This document shows positions 45,462 through 53,113 of a stretch of 64,000 nucleotides of DNA, piece after piece (position 1 is the first letter of the stretch; each line of letters opens with the position of its first letter). The stretch is from positions 1 through 64,000 of the forward strand of contig CAWWAC010000007.1 of assembly GCA_963934855.1 (NCBI GenBank). Reading direction: 5' to 3'. The notes below the pieces were generated by a model. The model had not been told where the DNA came from, ran no database searches, and was given only the letters and a program-made list of their open reading frames with translations. Source of the DNA: MAG-120531 sp963934855. GTDB taxonomy: Bacteria; Bacteroidota; Bacteroidia; Flavobacteriales; Flavobacteriaceae. Position numbers and translations under genes: made by a program.

Positions 45462-46200
45462 ATGGAAATTATTTAATACCCATAATACACTCAGGTTTAT
45501 AGATTTTATAAACCGTCTGAGCATGAGACAATTGGCCTTTTTGAGCACTTTTTTCTCCTTGGGCTTTCTTGTTTTACTCTTGTTGAATTTTCATTTATAC
45601 CCCCACATCAATAGGGCAGATAAAGGAGTAGAAATTCTTATTGAGATGGAACTAGAAAAAAAATTGATAGAAAAAAAAGAAATCCTAGCTGCCATTTCAA
45701 AGGGAGAATCATTTGAAACCAACACTTCCTTTAACAAAGAAATGAAAGCCACCTACATCCCTAATGAGCAAAGTCCAGCTCCTTCAAGCCTAGTTGAAAG
45801 CACTCAAAATGGAGATGGAAATTCTTCCTTTGAAGAGAAACTAAACAAACTGGCAAAAGAAAAAAAAGAAGCCATAGATAGCTTAAACGCCACTAAGAGT
45901 AAAATAAATAACATCCCCTCTAAAACAAGGGTTTATTACAGTCTATTTGAGAGAGATCAGGTCCAATTACCTATCCCAGTCTACACCTGTAAAGAAGGTG
46001 GAAAAGTAGTGATTAATATTAAAGTAGACCCAGAAGGACGGGTATTAGACACCCAAGTAAATACCGTACAAAGCACCACTTCTAACGGGTGTCTTTTAGA
46101 AAACGCACTCAACTATGCAGCAAAATCTTCCTTTAGTATCAGTTCTGGAAAAATGCAATGGGGCACTATCACTTATTACTTTCAAGCAAAAGTTTATTAG
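45454..46200 (+). CDS. TonB-like C-terminal domain protein
   Basis: A 248-residue protein with one N-terminal transmembrane helix (FLSTFFSLGFLVLLLLNF), a charged coiled region (~65-160) and a C-terminal domain (GGKVVINIKVDPEGRVLDTQVN ... SNGCLLENALNYAAKSSF) resembling the TonB C-terminal fold. That fits a periplasmic energy transducer or TolA-like linker, although the usual proline-rich spacer is missing. The ATG overlaps the end of truB by 8 bases, so it is the last gene of the ftsX operon. Confidence 0.75.
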   Translation: MTKWKLFNTHNTLRFIDFINRLSMRQLAFLSTFFSLGFLVLLLLNFHLYPHINRADKGVEILIEMELEKKLIEKKEILAAISKGESFETNTSFNKEMKATYIPNEQSPAPSSLVESTQNGDGNSSFEEKLNKLAKEKKEAIDSLNATKSKINNIPSKTRVYYSLFERDQVQLPIPVYTCKEGGKVVINIKVDPEGRVLDTQVNTVQSTTSNGCLLENALNYAAKSSFSISSGKMQWGTITYYFQAKVY

Positions 46201-46217
46201 TTTTAATAACACCCTGT

Positions 46218-46823
46218 TTATAATTCCAATAAATCTAAAATATCTTTTAGCGTAGTCTGTCCTTTGTCTTTATTATACCACTGCTGTAAATCCGTTTTAA
46301 ATTCTGCAGTGAGCGAGCCATGTAACTCCTTAAATACCGTTGCCATTTTACTGGCAACACTAGGTCTTGGACCCCAATGGGTTATGAGCTCCTGACTAAC
46401 CCCGTCTAACACCAATACCTTAGGAATAGATTTGGAACCATTAGTTAAGAATAACTCCATAAGCCCTTCGTGAGCATCTCTAGATACAATTAAAAGCTGC
46501 CAATCAGCTTTTAAATCTGCTACCTTGGCCCACATAGGAATACTCTGAGCCGCGTCTCCACACCAGCTTTCAGATAATATTAAAAAATAAAAAGACCTGG
46601 TATCTAAAACAAAACGCCTCTGTATATCTTCAGAAATAGATAAAGTCTTGTTAAGGCGCTGCATGCGTTTATTATTGAGCATGGTATAGTTGCTAAGATA
46701 TTCGCTTTGCTCAAATCCAGTACTATTCCCTTGGTCTTCTAACTGCTGCATAAGTGCCGTATAAGCCTCGTAAGAAATAGCATCTTTTAAGGCGTTTTGT
46801 ATTAGATTTTGGGAGAGGCTCAT
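46218..46823 (-). CDS. Thioredoxin-like protein with a single-Cys active site
   Basis: A 201-residue cytoplasmic protein. The thioredoxin-fold motif is ESWCGDAAQSIP (Cys88), where the second Cys of WCxxC is Ala, so it cannot act as a normal dithiol oxidoreductase. The downstream part (LLIVSRDAHEGLMELFLTNGSKSIPKVLVLD) has the cis-Pro loop of the fold. Related flavobacterial proteins are annotated only as thioredoxin family. Function unknown. Confidence 0.8.
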   Translation of the reverse strand: MSLSQNLIQNALKDAISYEAYTALMQQLEDQGNSTGFEQSEYLSNYTMLNNKRMQRLNKTLSISEDIQRRFVLDTRSFYFLILSESWCGDAAQSIPMWAKVADLKADWQLLIVSRDAHEGLMELFLTNGSKSIPKVLVLDGVSQELITHWGPRPSVASKMATVFKELHGSLTAEFKTDLQQWYNKDKGQTTLKDILDLLEL

Positions 46824-46870
46824 ATATGATATATTTTATAAATTAGTTGGGGAAAATAAATGGCAAAATT

Positions 46871-47425
46871 ATGAATAAAAAAAGATGTAGCTGGTGTGAG
46901 GGAGATCCTATCTATGAAGCGTATCACGACAGTGAATGGGGCGTGCCAATTAAAGATGATCCATCCCTTTTTGAATACCTCATCTTAGAAAGTTTTCAAG
47001 CAGGACTTAGCTGGATTACCATACTTAAAAAAAGACCTGCTTTTAGAAAGGCTTTTGACAATTTTGATTGCCGTATCATGTCACAATACAAGGAAGAAAA
47101 ACTAATAGCGCTGGCTCAGGACAAGGGGATAGTCAGAAATAAGCTAAAAATTAAGTCTGCCGTACAAAATGCCTGTGCATTTATTAAAGTTCAAGAAGAA
47201 TTTGGAAGCTTTAGTCAATTTTATTGGGCGCATACAGATGGCAAACCCATTAAAAATAAAATGCAAAAAAACAAGGACGTACCCCCATTTACTGAGCTGT
47301 CTATAAAAATAAGTAGAGACTTAAAAAAAAGAGGTTTTAACTTTGTTGGGCCTACTATCGTATACGCTTTTATGCAAGCTACAGGAATGGTAAATGACCA
47401 CATCACTACTTGCTTCAAATACTAA
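46871..47425 (+). CDS. tag: DNA-3-methyladenine glycosylase I
   Basis: A 184-residue base-excision enzyme removing 3-methyladenine. Family blocks are RCSWCEGDPIYEAYHDSEWGVP near the N-terminus, ESFQAGLSWITILKKRPAFR, and the C-terminal NDHITTCFKY; the zinc ligands (Cys, His, His, Cys) are all present. The ATG at 46871 is chosen, since the only upstream in-frame start is a TTG. Confidence 0.95.
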   Translation: MNKKRCSWCEGDPIYEAYHDSEWGVPIKDDPSLFEYLILESFQAGLSWITILKKRPAFRKAFDNFDCRIMSQYKEEKLIALAQDKGIVRNKLKIKSAVQNACAFIKVQEEFGSFSQFYWAHTDGKPIKNKMQKNKDVPPFTELSIKISRDLKKRGFNFVGPTIVYAFMQATGMVNDHITTCFKY

Positions 47426-47439
47426 AAAAGTCCTATTTC

Positions 47440-47823
47440 TTAGAAAGGAAGGTCGTCGTGATCTTCTTCATTTAAATGATCGGCGGGAGAGAAGGCTTCC
47501 ATTGGAGGCACTGGAGGCATTCCTGGGTTAGAGCCTGGCTGAGCATTATCTAATGCGTCAATTTTCCATCCCTGAATAGAGTTAAAATACTTGATCTCTC
47601 CTTGTGGGTTTTCCCACTCTCTACCGCGAAGATTAATGCCTACTTTCACCCTTTGTCCTGGTGTAAAAGTATTTAATAAATCACACTTATCTTGGACAAA
47701 CTCTATCATGATATGCTGGGGATACTGCTCTTCAGTAGTCACAACTAGCTCTCTTTTTTTAAAGCCTTTAGCTCCAAAGGTTTTAGTTTCGTCAATTAAT
47801 TTAACAGTTCCTTGCACTTCCAT
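47440..47823 (-). CDS. DUF3127 protein (OB-fold type)
   Basis: A 127-residue protein matching DUF3127: MEVQGTVKLIDETKTFGAKGFKKRELVV, then WENPQGEIKYFNSIQGWKI, followed by a Pro- and Met-rich linker and a strongly acidic tail (DHLNEEDHDDLPF). The tail resembles that of single-stranded DNA-binding proteins, which recruit partners through a DDLPF-like end, so an SSB-like role is likely. Known from many Bacteroidota and phages. Confidence 0.85.
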   Translation of the reverse strand: MEVQGTVKLIDETKTFGAKGFKKRELVVTTEEQYPQHIMIEFVQDKCDLLNTFTPGQRVKVGINLRGREWENPQGEIKYFNSIQGWKIDALDNAQPGSNPGMPPVPPMEAFSPADHLNEEDHDDLPF

Positions 47824-47856
47824 AATGAATTCTTTTTATATATAATTCCTGAAAAA

Positions 47857-47864
47857 CAAATGTA
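47857..47864 (-). promoter_or_regulatory. -7 promoter box of the DUF3127 gene
   Basis: Minus-strand TACATTTG matches TAnnTTTG perfectly, 33 bases before the ATG at 47823. Confidence 0.5.
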
Positions 47865-47943
47865 CTAAATTGTGTGAAACCCCTCCTTCATTCCTTCTCA
47901 AAATAATACTTACTTTTAAACAATCATTCCTTATTTAAAACCC

Positions 47944-49128
47944 ATGTTATTTATAAGTATGTTTGGAAAAAAGACCGCAAACCTAGTAAGACCCTTTCTC
48001 ATTGTAAGCGCACTACTCATTGTAACTTTAATCCTGTGGAATACAAATGCTTTTTTTAAACAATTTAAAATAGAAGAGCAGCAAAAAATGTCTATATGGG
48101 CCACAGCCCAATCACAATTTTTAGCAGCAGACCCAAATGTTCCTTTGGGTGAATTGGTTTTAAAAATTTTTCAATCCAACACTCAAACTCCTATGCTACT
48201 AATAAATAAAGATGGTAGCTTTAATTTTAACAATTACAAAGGAAAAGAACCAAAAAACAACCGAGAATTAACTTTGGTTAAAAATCAGTTTTTAAAGGAC
48301 AACCCCCCTATTAAGATCATTGAAGGGGACACTGTTTTAGCCACTTTGTATTTTGGAGAATCCACTACCCTAAAAAAACTAAAATACTACCCCCTTGGAC
48401 TATTACTTATATTAATTCTTTTTTCATCGGTGGTTTACTTTGTAATGAGATTAGACAAAATATCTGCTCAAAATTTACTTTGGGCCAGTATGGCTAAAGA
48501 AACTGCTCACCAAATTGCTACGCCCCTAAGTGCGCTAATGGCATGGAATAGCTTGCTTAAAGAACATATAAATATCCATGATATCACTAAAGAAATAGAC
48601 CGAGACCTTAGCCGCTTGTCTATTATTAGCAATAGGTTTTCTAGTATAGGCAATTCACCAAGCCTAATAGAAACAGATTTAATAGCTGCCAGTGAGGAAG
48701 GTTTAGATTATTTAAAAGAACGCATGTCAAAATCCGTCAATATAAGGCTACAAACATCACTATCCGCCCAAAGTGTTTTATTAAATAAGCCCCTTTACTT
48801 TTGGTGTTTAGAAAACCTCATTAAAAACAGTATAGACGCGATAAAAGGAAAAGGGGAGGTTCTAATTAATATTAAAAATGAACGCCAATTTGTAGTTGTT
48901 AGTATTCAAGATAAGGGCTCCGGAATTTCTAAGAAAGAACAAAAAAACATCTTTAAACCTGGTTTTAGCACTAAAAAATCTGGTTGGGGATTAGGTCTAT
49001 CTCTTTCAAAAAGAATTGTAGAACAATACCATAATGGCCATATTAAATTAGGATATTCTAATGAAAAGGGTACAGAAATACAAATGTATTTGCCATTTCT
49101 AAAAAAGCCTAAAAAGTTACGCTCCTAA
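47944..49128 (+). CDS. Sensor histidine kinase
   Basis: A 394-residue inner-membrane kinase with helices at ~17-35 and ~150-168 enclosing a ~115-residue periplasmic sensor. The phospho-acceptor His189 is in MAKETAHQIATPLSAL, a variant H-box common in Bacteroidota. The ATPase domain has ENLIKNSIDAI, DKGSGISKKE and GWGLGLSLSKRIV. No response regulator is next to it (orphan kinase). A second ATG five codons in is a possible start. Confidence 0.9.
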   Translation: MLFISMFGKKTANLVRPFLIVSALLIVTLILWNTNAFFKQFKIEEQQKMSIWATAQSQFLAADPNVPLGELVLKIFQSNTQTPMLLINKDGSFNFNNYKGKEPKNNRELTLVKNQFLKDNPPIKIIEGDTVLATLYFGESTTLKKLKYYPLGLLLILILFSSVVYFVMRLDKISAQNLLWASMAKETAHQIATPLSALMAWNSLLKEHINIHDITKEIDRDLSRLSIISNRFSSIGNSPSLIETDLIAASEEGLDYLKERMSKSVNIRLQTSLSAQSVLLNKPLYFWCLENLIKNSIDAIKGKGEVLINIKNERQFVVVSIQDKGSGISKKEQKNIFKPGFSTKKSGWGLGLSLSKRIVEQYHNGHIKLGYSNEKGTEIQMYLPFLKKPKKLRS

Positions 49129-49163
49129 AAAAGCAACTAACACAAATAGGCTTAAAGGGGCTG

Positions 49164-49571
49164 CTAAAGAGAGTGAGTTTTTAAATAAGCTCCATTAATC
49201 TGAGCCGCTAACAAAATAAGAGCTTCTTCTGAAAACTTTTCTTTTTTAGCAAAAGTAGCATCTTCCATTGTATTTAAGGGTATTAAATGCACGTGTACAT
49301 GTGGCACTTCAAGACCGATGACAGTAAAACCAATTTTTTTACAAGGCACTACAGACTCTAGGGCCATGGCTACTTTTTTAGAAAACAGCATAAGAGACAT
49401 ATAATCTGAATCTGACAAATCAGTGATTTTATTTATTTCTTTTTTAGGGACACACAGCGTATGGCCAAATGCATTTGGGTTTACGTCTAGAAAAGCAATA
49501 CAATCATGGGTCTCCGCTACCGTATAGGCAGGGATTTCTTTTTGAATGATCTTGGTGAAAATACTAGCCAT
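49164..49571 (-). CDS. HIT-family protein
   Basis: A 135-residue histidine-triad nucleotide-binding protein: FTKIIQKEIPAYTVAET, DVNPNAFGHTLCVPK, and the triad H91-V-H-V-H95 in VPHVHVHLIPL. HIT proteins hydrolyse purine nucleoside phosphoramidates or dinucleotides. It follows greA by 26 bases on the same strand and is probably read from the greA transcript. Confidence 0.93.
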   Translation of the reverse strand: MASIFTKIIQKEIPAYTVAETHDCIAFLDVNPNAFGHTLCVPKKEINKITDLSDSDYMSLMLFSKKVAMALESVVPCKKIGFTVIGLEVPHVHVHLIPLNTMEDATFAKKEKFSEEALILLAAQINGAYLKTHSL

Positions 49572-49597
49572 AGAGAGATTTAATTTAACAAATAAGG

Positions 49598-50074
49598 TTA
49601 GTTCCTGGAAATTTCTACTACCTCAAATCCAATAGTTCCATTGGGTACAGTAATTTGAGCTACTTCACCTACTTTCTTACCTAACAAACCTCTGCCAATA
49701 GGAGAGTTTACGGATATTTTTCCAAATTTTATATCTGCCTCACTCTCTGCCACTAATGTATAGGTCATTTCCATTGCGTTCAAAGTGTTTTTTACTTTCA
49801 CAGTAGAAAGCACAAGCACCTTGGAATTGTCCAACTGTGATTCATCTATTAGTCTAGCCCCAGCTAATGTGGCTTCTAATTTAGCAATTTTAAGCTCTAA
49901 AAGGCCTTGGGCCTCTTTGGCTGCGTCATATTCTGCATTTTCAGACAGATCTCCTTTATCTCTAGCTTCTGCAATAGCTTCTGACGCCTGTGGTCTTTCA
50001 ACATCGCGAAGGTGATTTAGCTCTTCTCTTAGTTTTTTTAATCCTTCTGGGGTGTAATAAGATACATTACTCAT
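49598..50074 (-). CDS. greA: Transcription elongation factor GreA
   Basis: A 158-residue factor that rescues backtracked RNA polymerase by stimulating transcript cleavage. The N-terminal coiled coil carries the acidic tip (DLSENAEYDAAKEAQ) needed for cleavage, and the C-terminal FKBP-like domain ends with SPIGRGLLGKKVGEVAQITVPNG. It has its own promoter (50121) and a terminator-like hairpin in the leader (50093-50117). Confidence 0.97.
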   Translation of the reverse strand: MSNVSYYTPEGLKKLREELNHLRDVERPQASEAIAEARDKGDLSENAEYDAAKEAQGLLELKIAKLEATLAGARLIDESQLDNSKVLVLSTVKVKNTLNAMEMTYTLVAESEADIKFGKISVNSPIGRGLLGKKVGEVAQITVPNGTIGFEVVEISRN

Positions 50075-50092
50075 ATCTTCATGGTTTTAAAT

Positions 50093-50117
50093 AAAAAAAT
50101 CCTCTACTTCAGAGGAT
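50093..50117 (-). promoter_or_regulatory. Terminator-like hairpin in the greA leader
   Basis: On the minus strand ATCCTCT-GAAGT-AGAGGAT, a perfect 7-bp stem with a 5-base loop, is followed by seven T (50093-50099), between the greA promoter and its ATG at 50074. No upstream minus-strand gene needs ending here, so it would act on greA transcription itself. Confidence 0.6.
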
Positions 50118-50120
50118 ATA

Positions 50121-50128
50121 CAAATATA
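50121..50128 (-). promoter_or_regulatory. -7 promoter box of greA
   Basis: Minus-strand TATATTTG matches TAnnTTTG perfectly. Transcription would begin near 50115, so the RNA would start with the leader hairpin. Confidence 0.55.
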
Positions 50129-50156
50129 CACAATTTTTAATTCAAAATAACCGCTC

Positions 50157-50615
50157 ATGCCTAAAGCTACACAGATAAAAAGCTTTGTTACCTTGCTGTT
50201 TTTAAGCCTTTTGATGGGAAATTGCAGCACACAAAATACCAGAAGAAACCCATACCTACAAGAAATTTCATTCTCCATTGAACTTAATTTAAACCTACCC
50301 ACTTATACGCCATTAAAAATTATTGGCAATCCTGTCTATGTAAGTGCTGCAGGGGCTGGAACTAGAGGAGTTATTGTGATGAATACCGGATTTGACAACT
50401 TTGTTGCCTTTGAAGCCAGTTGCGCCAATCACGTGCCAAACAGCTGTAGTAACTTAAAACTAAAAGGTCAAAATGCCCTATGTGAATGTGACAATTTCCA
50501 GTACAGTTTGTTTACTGGCCAACTCTTAAACCCCCCAAGCAATGGCGAAAGAAACTATGACCTATTGTTTTACCAAACAAGACTAAGTGGCTATGTCCTA
50601 AAGGTTTTTAACTAA
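50157..50615 (+). CDS. Rieske-like lipoprotein with altered cluster ligands
   Basis: A 152-residue lipoprotein (Cys23 after LLMGN). The body has Rieske-domain features: a beta-rich part with GTRGVIVMN, a box-1-like C89-A-N-H92...C97 and, 16 residues after H92, a box-2-like C109-E-C111-D-N-F-Q-Y followed by TGQLLNPPS as in the Rieske G-x-L-x-G-P loop. By position, C97 and C111 would be the disulfide pair, but the second His ligand is Asp112 and box 1 has one extra residue. It may not hold a [2Fe-2S] cluster. No electron-transfer partner is nearby. Confidence 0.7.
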   Translation: MPKATQIKSFVTLLFLSLLMGNCSTQNTRRNPYLQEISFSIELNLNLPTYTPLKIIGNPVYVSAAGAGTRGVIVMNTGFDNFVAFEASCANHVPNSCSNLKLKGQNALCECDNFQYSLFTGQLLNPPSNGERNYDLLFYQTRLSGYVLKVFN

Positions 50616-50647
50616 AAACCCCTCAGCTAGAAAAGCCAAGGGGTTTT
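50615..50647. terminator. Bidirectional terminator between the Rieske-like and TonB receptor genes
   Basis: AAAACCCCT pairs with AGGGGTTTT (9 bp) around a 15-base loop. A-run and T-run flank it on both sides, so it can end both convergent transcripts (stops at 50615 and 50698). Confidence 0.75.
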
Positions 50648-50697
50648 CAATAATCAAAAAATACAATCTTTTAGATAGATATTACAGCCTTTTCGTC

Positions 50698-52857
50698 TTA
50701 AAAAGCAAAACTAGCTCCTAATAGAAAATTAGTGCCTGCTTGTGGGTAATAGCCTGCACCTTCTATGGTTGTGACGGTTCCTGGGGATGAAAAATCATCG
50801 TCATAGGTAAAGAAATAACCATTACTCACATATAAATTATTAAATACATTGTTCACTAGTAGCTGCAGACTTATACTCTTAAAAGTGTGGCTAGGCTGCC
50901 AGCTGTACTGCGCAGAAAGATCTGTTTGTCCATAGCCTTCTAAAACAGACGCCTCTGAGTTTATATTACCCATATACTGTTTTCCTACCTGCTTGTGCAA
51001 CAGTCCTAGACTTAAATTGGCATTTGGACTGTACTGTAATAACTGCCCTGCAATAAGCCTGGGAGAAAAAGCAATTTGAGTATTCCCAAGAGCAGTTAAA
51101 GCACCGTCTCTCTTAAAGTAAGAATCTATATTTCTGTGGTCACTCAAAGAAATATTAGGCTGCCACATCCATCTTTTTGAAAGTTGCCATTGGGCATCTA
51201 TTTCAATTCCTAATCTATAGCTATCACCCACGTTTTCTCTGAGCGGCGCTCCTACATCATTCAAGGCGCCTGTCAGAACTAATTGGTCTTTATACCGCAT
51301 ATAAAATAAGTTGCTATTAACCTTTAAAGTGGGGCTTAGATGTCGCCATCCCAATTCTATATCACTAAGTTGTTCTGGCCTTGGGTTACCACTTTCATAG
51401 TCATTCCTATTGGGCTCCCTATGTGCTACAGCGTATGAAGTATAAAAACTATTGGTCTTGTTTAGTTCATAAGTCAATCCAAATTTTGGATTAAAAAACC
51501 CAAAGTTATCATTGACAAGTCCCGTTTCTGCTCCGTTGGCCCTATAGCCTACAGCTCTGTATTGAAGGTCTATAAATGAAGTAAAGCCGCTGGCTATTTC
51601 ATGCTGCCACTTTATATATATATTCCCATCTGTCTTAGTAGATTGATCACTGTAATAACGGTCTCCAATATCTGCCGTTCCCATGTTCTGTGCCCAAATA
51701 ACTTCTCCAAAGTGAGCCCCTTCATATTTATTCCAAGCTCCTCCCACTATAATTTGTCCTTTTTCTAAGGTTTTAATAGCAGACCCAGTTAGCCCGTAAA
51801 ACCGATTGTCTAACCACCTTCTTCTAATGAGGTCTGTAGGGTCCAACTCTGAAAGGCCAATTCCGTAATCTGCATCTGTCTCTTCTTCTTTATACTGCTC
51901 AAAATAACCCCTCCCTCTAGTAAAATGAACTGCCATTTGAGTACTCCAACCACTCTTTAATTGCTCACTCCAATGAAACTGTGCATGGTCTTGCTTGTAG
52001 TTGTCTTCTTCCTTGTCATGGAACTGAGTAAGGCCATTGGCGTCTGTATAAATTCCAGAAGGATTAAAAGTTCTGTCTTTCCTAAGGGTTTCCATATCTA
52101 TTCCGTTCCAAGCCTGATATGTGATCTCATGACCTCCAAATAGAAGTCCTTTTAAAGTGGTATTACCCTTTTGGTAAGTGCCCTGTAAAAAATAAGAAGA
52201 TAATCTAGCGCTGGCCCTGTTTATATAACCGTCAGACACAATTCTAGACATCCTTCCAGAAAGGTTAAAGCCATTGTTGAGCATACCCGTATTAAATTGC
52301 ACAGAATTGTTCAGGGTGTTAAAGCTCCCTACTGAGGTTTTTAAAAGCCCAGAGGCTTCTGCAGGACTGTCTTTAGTTAATATATTGAGGCTAGCACCAA
52401 AGGCCCCTGCCCCATTGGTAGAAGTTCCTACTCCTCTTTGCAATTGAACGCTCTCTACAGAGGACCCAAAATCTGGAAGGTTTACCCAAAAAGTACCCTG
52501 AGACTCAGGATCGTTATAAGGAATTCCGTTAATGGTTACATTTACTCGGGTAGCGTCTGAGCCCCTCACTCTAATTCCGGTATAACCAATTCCAGCTCCT
52601 GCGTCTGAAGTGGTCACTACACCGGGTAAATACTGTAATAAAATGGGTAAATCTTGACCTAAATTTCTGACTTCAAATTCAGAAGCTTTTACATTGGAAA
52701 AAGAGACTCCCATAAGTTTAGTGGCCCTTAAGGCACTTACAACTACCTCTTTTAAGGCAATTTCCTTTTGAGCCAGACTGTCTTGCTGCTTTTGTTCTTG
52801 TGCCATGAGCCCCATACTGAGGAGCACAAAGGCCATTCTTGTGAAAACAATTTTCAT
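50698..52857 (-). CDS. TonB-dependent receptor under TPP-riboswitch control
   Basis: A 719-residue outer-membrane receptor: signal peptide ending GLMAQ, a plug domain (LPILLQYLPGVVTTSDAGAGIGYTGIRVRGSDATRVNVTINGIPYNDPESQG), and a barrel ending LLGASFAF. There is no carboxypeptidase-like N-terminal domain. A TPP riboswitch lies 131 bases upstream, so its substrate is most likely thiamine or a thiamine precursor/phosphate. This matches the OMR1-type receptors described for Bacteroidota in comparative work on thiamine genes. Confidence 0.92.
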   Translation of the reverse strand: MKIVFTRMAFVLLSMGLMAQEQKQQDSLAQKEIALKEVVVSALRATKLMGVSFSNVKASEFEVRNLGQDLPILLQYLPGVVTTSDAGAGIGYTGIRVRGSDATRVNVTINGIPYNDPESQGTFWVNLPDFGSSVESVQLQRGVGTSTNGAGAFGASLNILTKDSPAEASGLLKTSVGSFNTLNNSVQFNTGMLNNGFNLSGRMSRIVSDGYINRASARLSSYFLQGTYQKGNTTLKGLLFGGHEITYQAWNGIDMETLRKDRTFNPSGIYTDANGLTQFHDKEEDNYKQDHAQFHWSEQLKSGWSTQMAVHFTRGRGYFEQYKEEETDADYGIGLSELDPTDLIRRRWLDNRFYGLTGSAIKTLEKGQIIVGGAWNKYEGAHFGEVIWAQNMGTADIGDRYYSDQSTKTDGNIYIKWQHEIASGFTSFIDLQYRAVGYRANGAETGLVNDNFGFFNPKFGLTYELNKTNSFYTSYAVAHREPNRNDYESGNPRPEQLSDIELGWRHLSPTLKVNSNLFYMRYKDQLVLTGALNDVGAPLRENVGDSYRLGIEIDAQWQLSKRWMWQPNISLSDHRNIDSYFKRDGALTALGNTQIAFSPRLIAGQLLQYSPNANLSLGLLHKQVGKQYMGNINSEASVLEGYGQTDLSAQYSWQPSHTFKSISLQLLVNNVFNNLYVSNGYFFTYDDDFSSPGTVTTIEGAGYYPQAGTNFLLGASFAF

Positions 52858-52947
52858 TCGTAATAAAATTAGTACGAATAAAAGGGGCTGTTATTCTAGT
52901 TAGTATTCAGTGAAAATGGTGGAAGAAAAACAGCTCAAAAACCTTAA

Positions 52948-52959
52948 AATGCTGCAGCA
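52948..52959 (-). promoter_or_regulatory. Possible expression platform of the TPP riboswitch
   Basis: On the minus strand, GCAGCATT (52955-52948) is the exact complement of AATGCTGC (53005-52998) inside the aptamer, so the two could pair in the ligand-free state. The region is also a 12-base palindrome (ATGCTGCAGCAT). Confidence 0.35.
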
Positions 52960-52987
52960 TCATAAAAATCTTAACTGCTATTTCTAG

Positions 52988-53072
52988 CCGTCCCTTGGCA
53001 GCATTACCTGCCCAGGTTCCATGGGTATAATCTCAGCTTATTCAAAAAAATGAAGTTTGCACCCCTTTGAGA
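52988..53072 (-). promoter_or_regulatory. TPP (thiamine pyrophosphate) riboswitch, THI element
   Basis: On the minus strand the conserved aptamer blocks appear in order: AAGGGGTGC (near 53067), CTGAGA (near 53035), ACCC, GAACCTGG (near 53019), GGTAATGCTGCC and the closing AAGGGA (52991). These are the hallmark P2-P5 and core sequences of TPP riboswitches. It lies 131 bases before the TonB receptor ATG at 52857 and should shut expression when TPP is plentiful. Confidence 0.95.
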
Positions 53073-53113
53073 CAAGTCAAAGATATAAGTAGTTTTTGAT
53101 ATGTGCAATAAAG

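Noticed and set aside
49903..49913. GGCC-TTG-GGCC inside greA
   Set aside because: No GATGC or AAA flank; the bases are explained by codons for a conserved Ala-Gln-Gly-Leu stretch.
52948..52959. ATGCTGCAGCAT as an intrinsic terminator in the TPP leader
   Set aside because: A loop of four leaves only a 4-bp stem and the following T-run is short, so it is too weak for a terminator.
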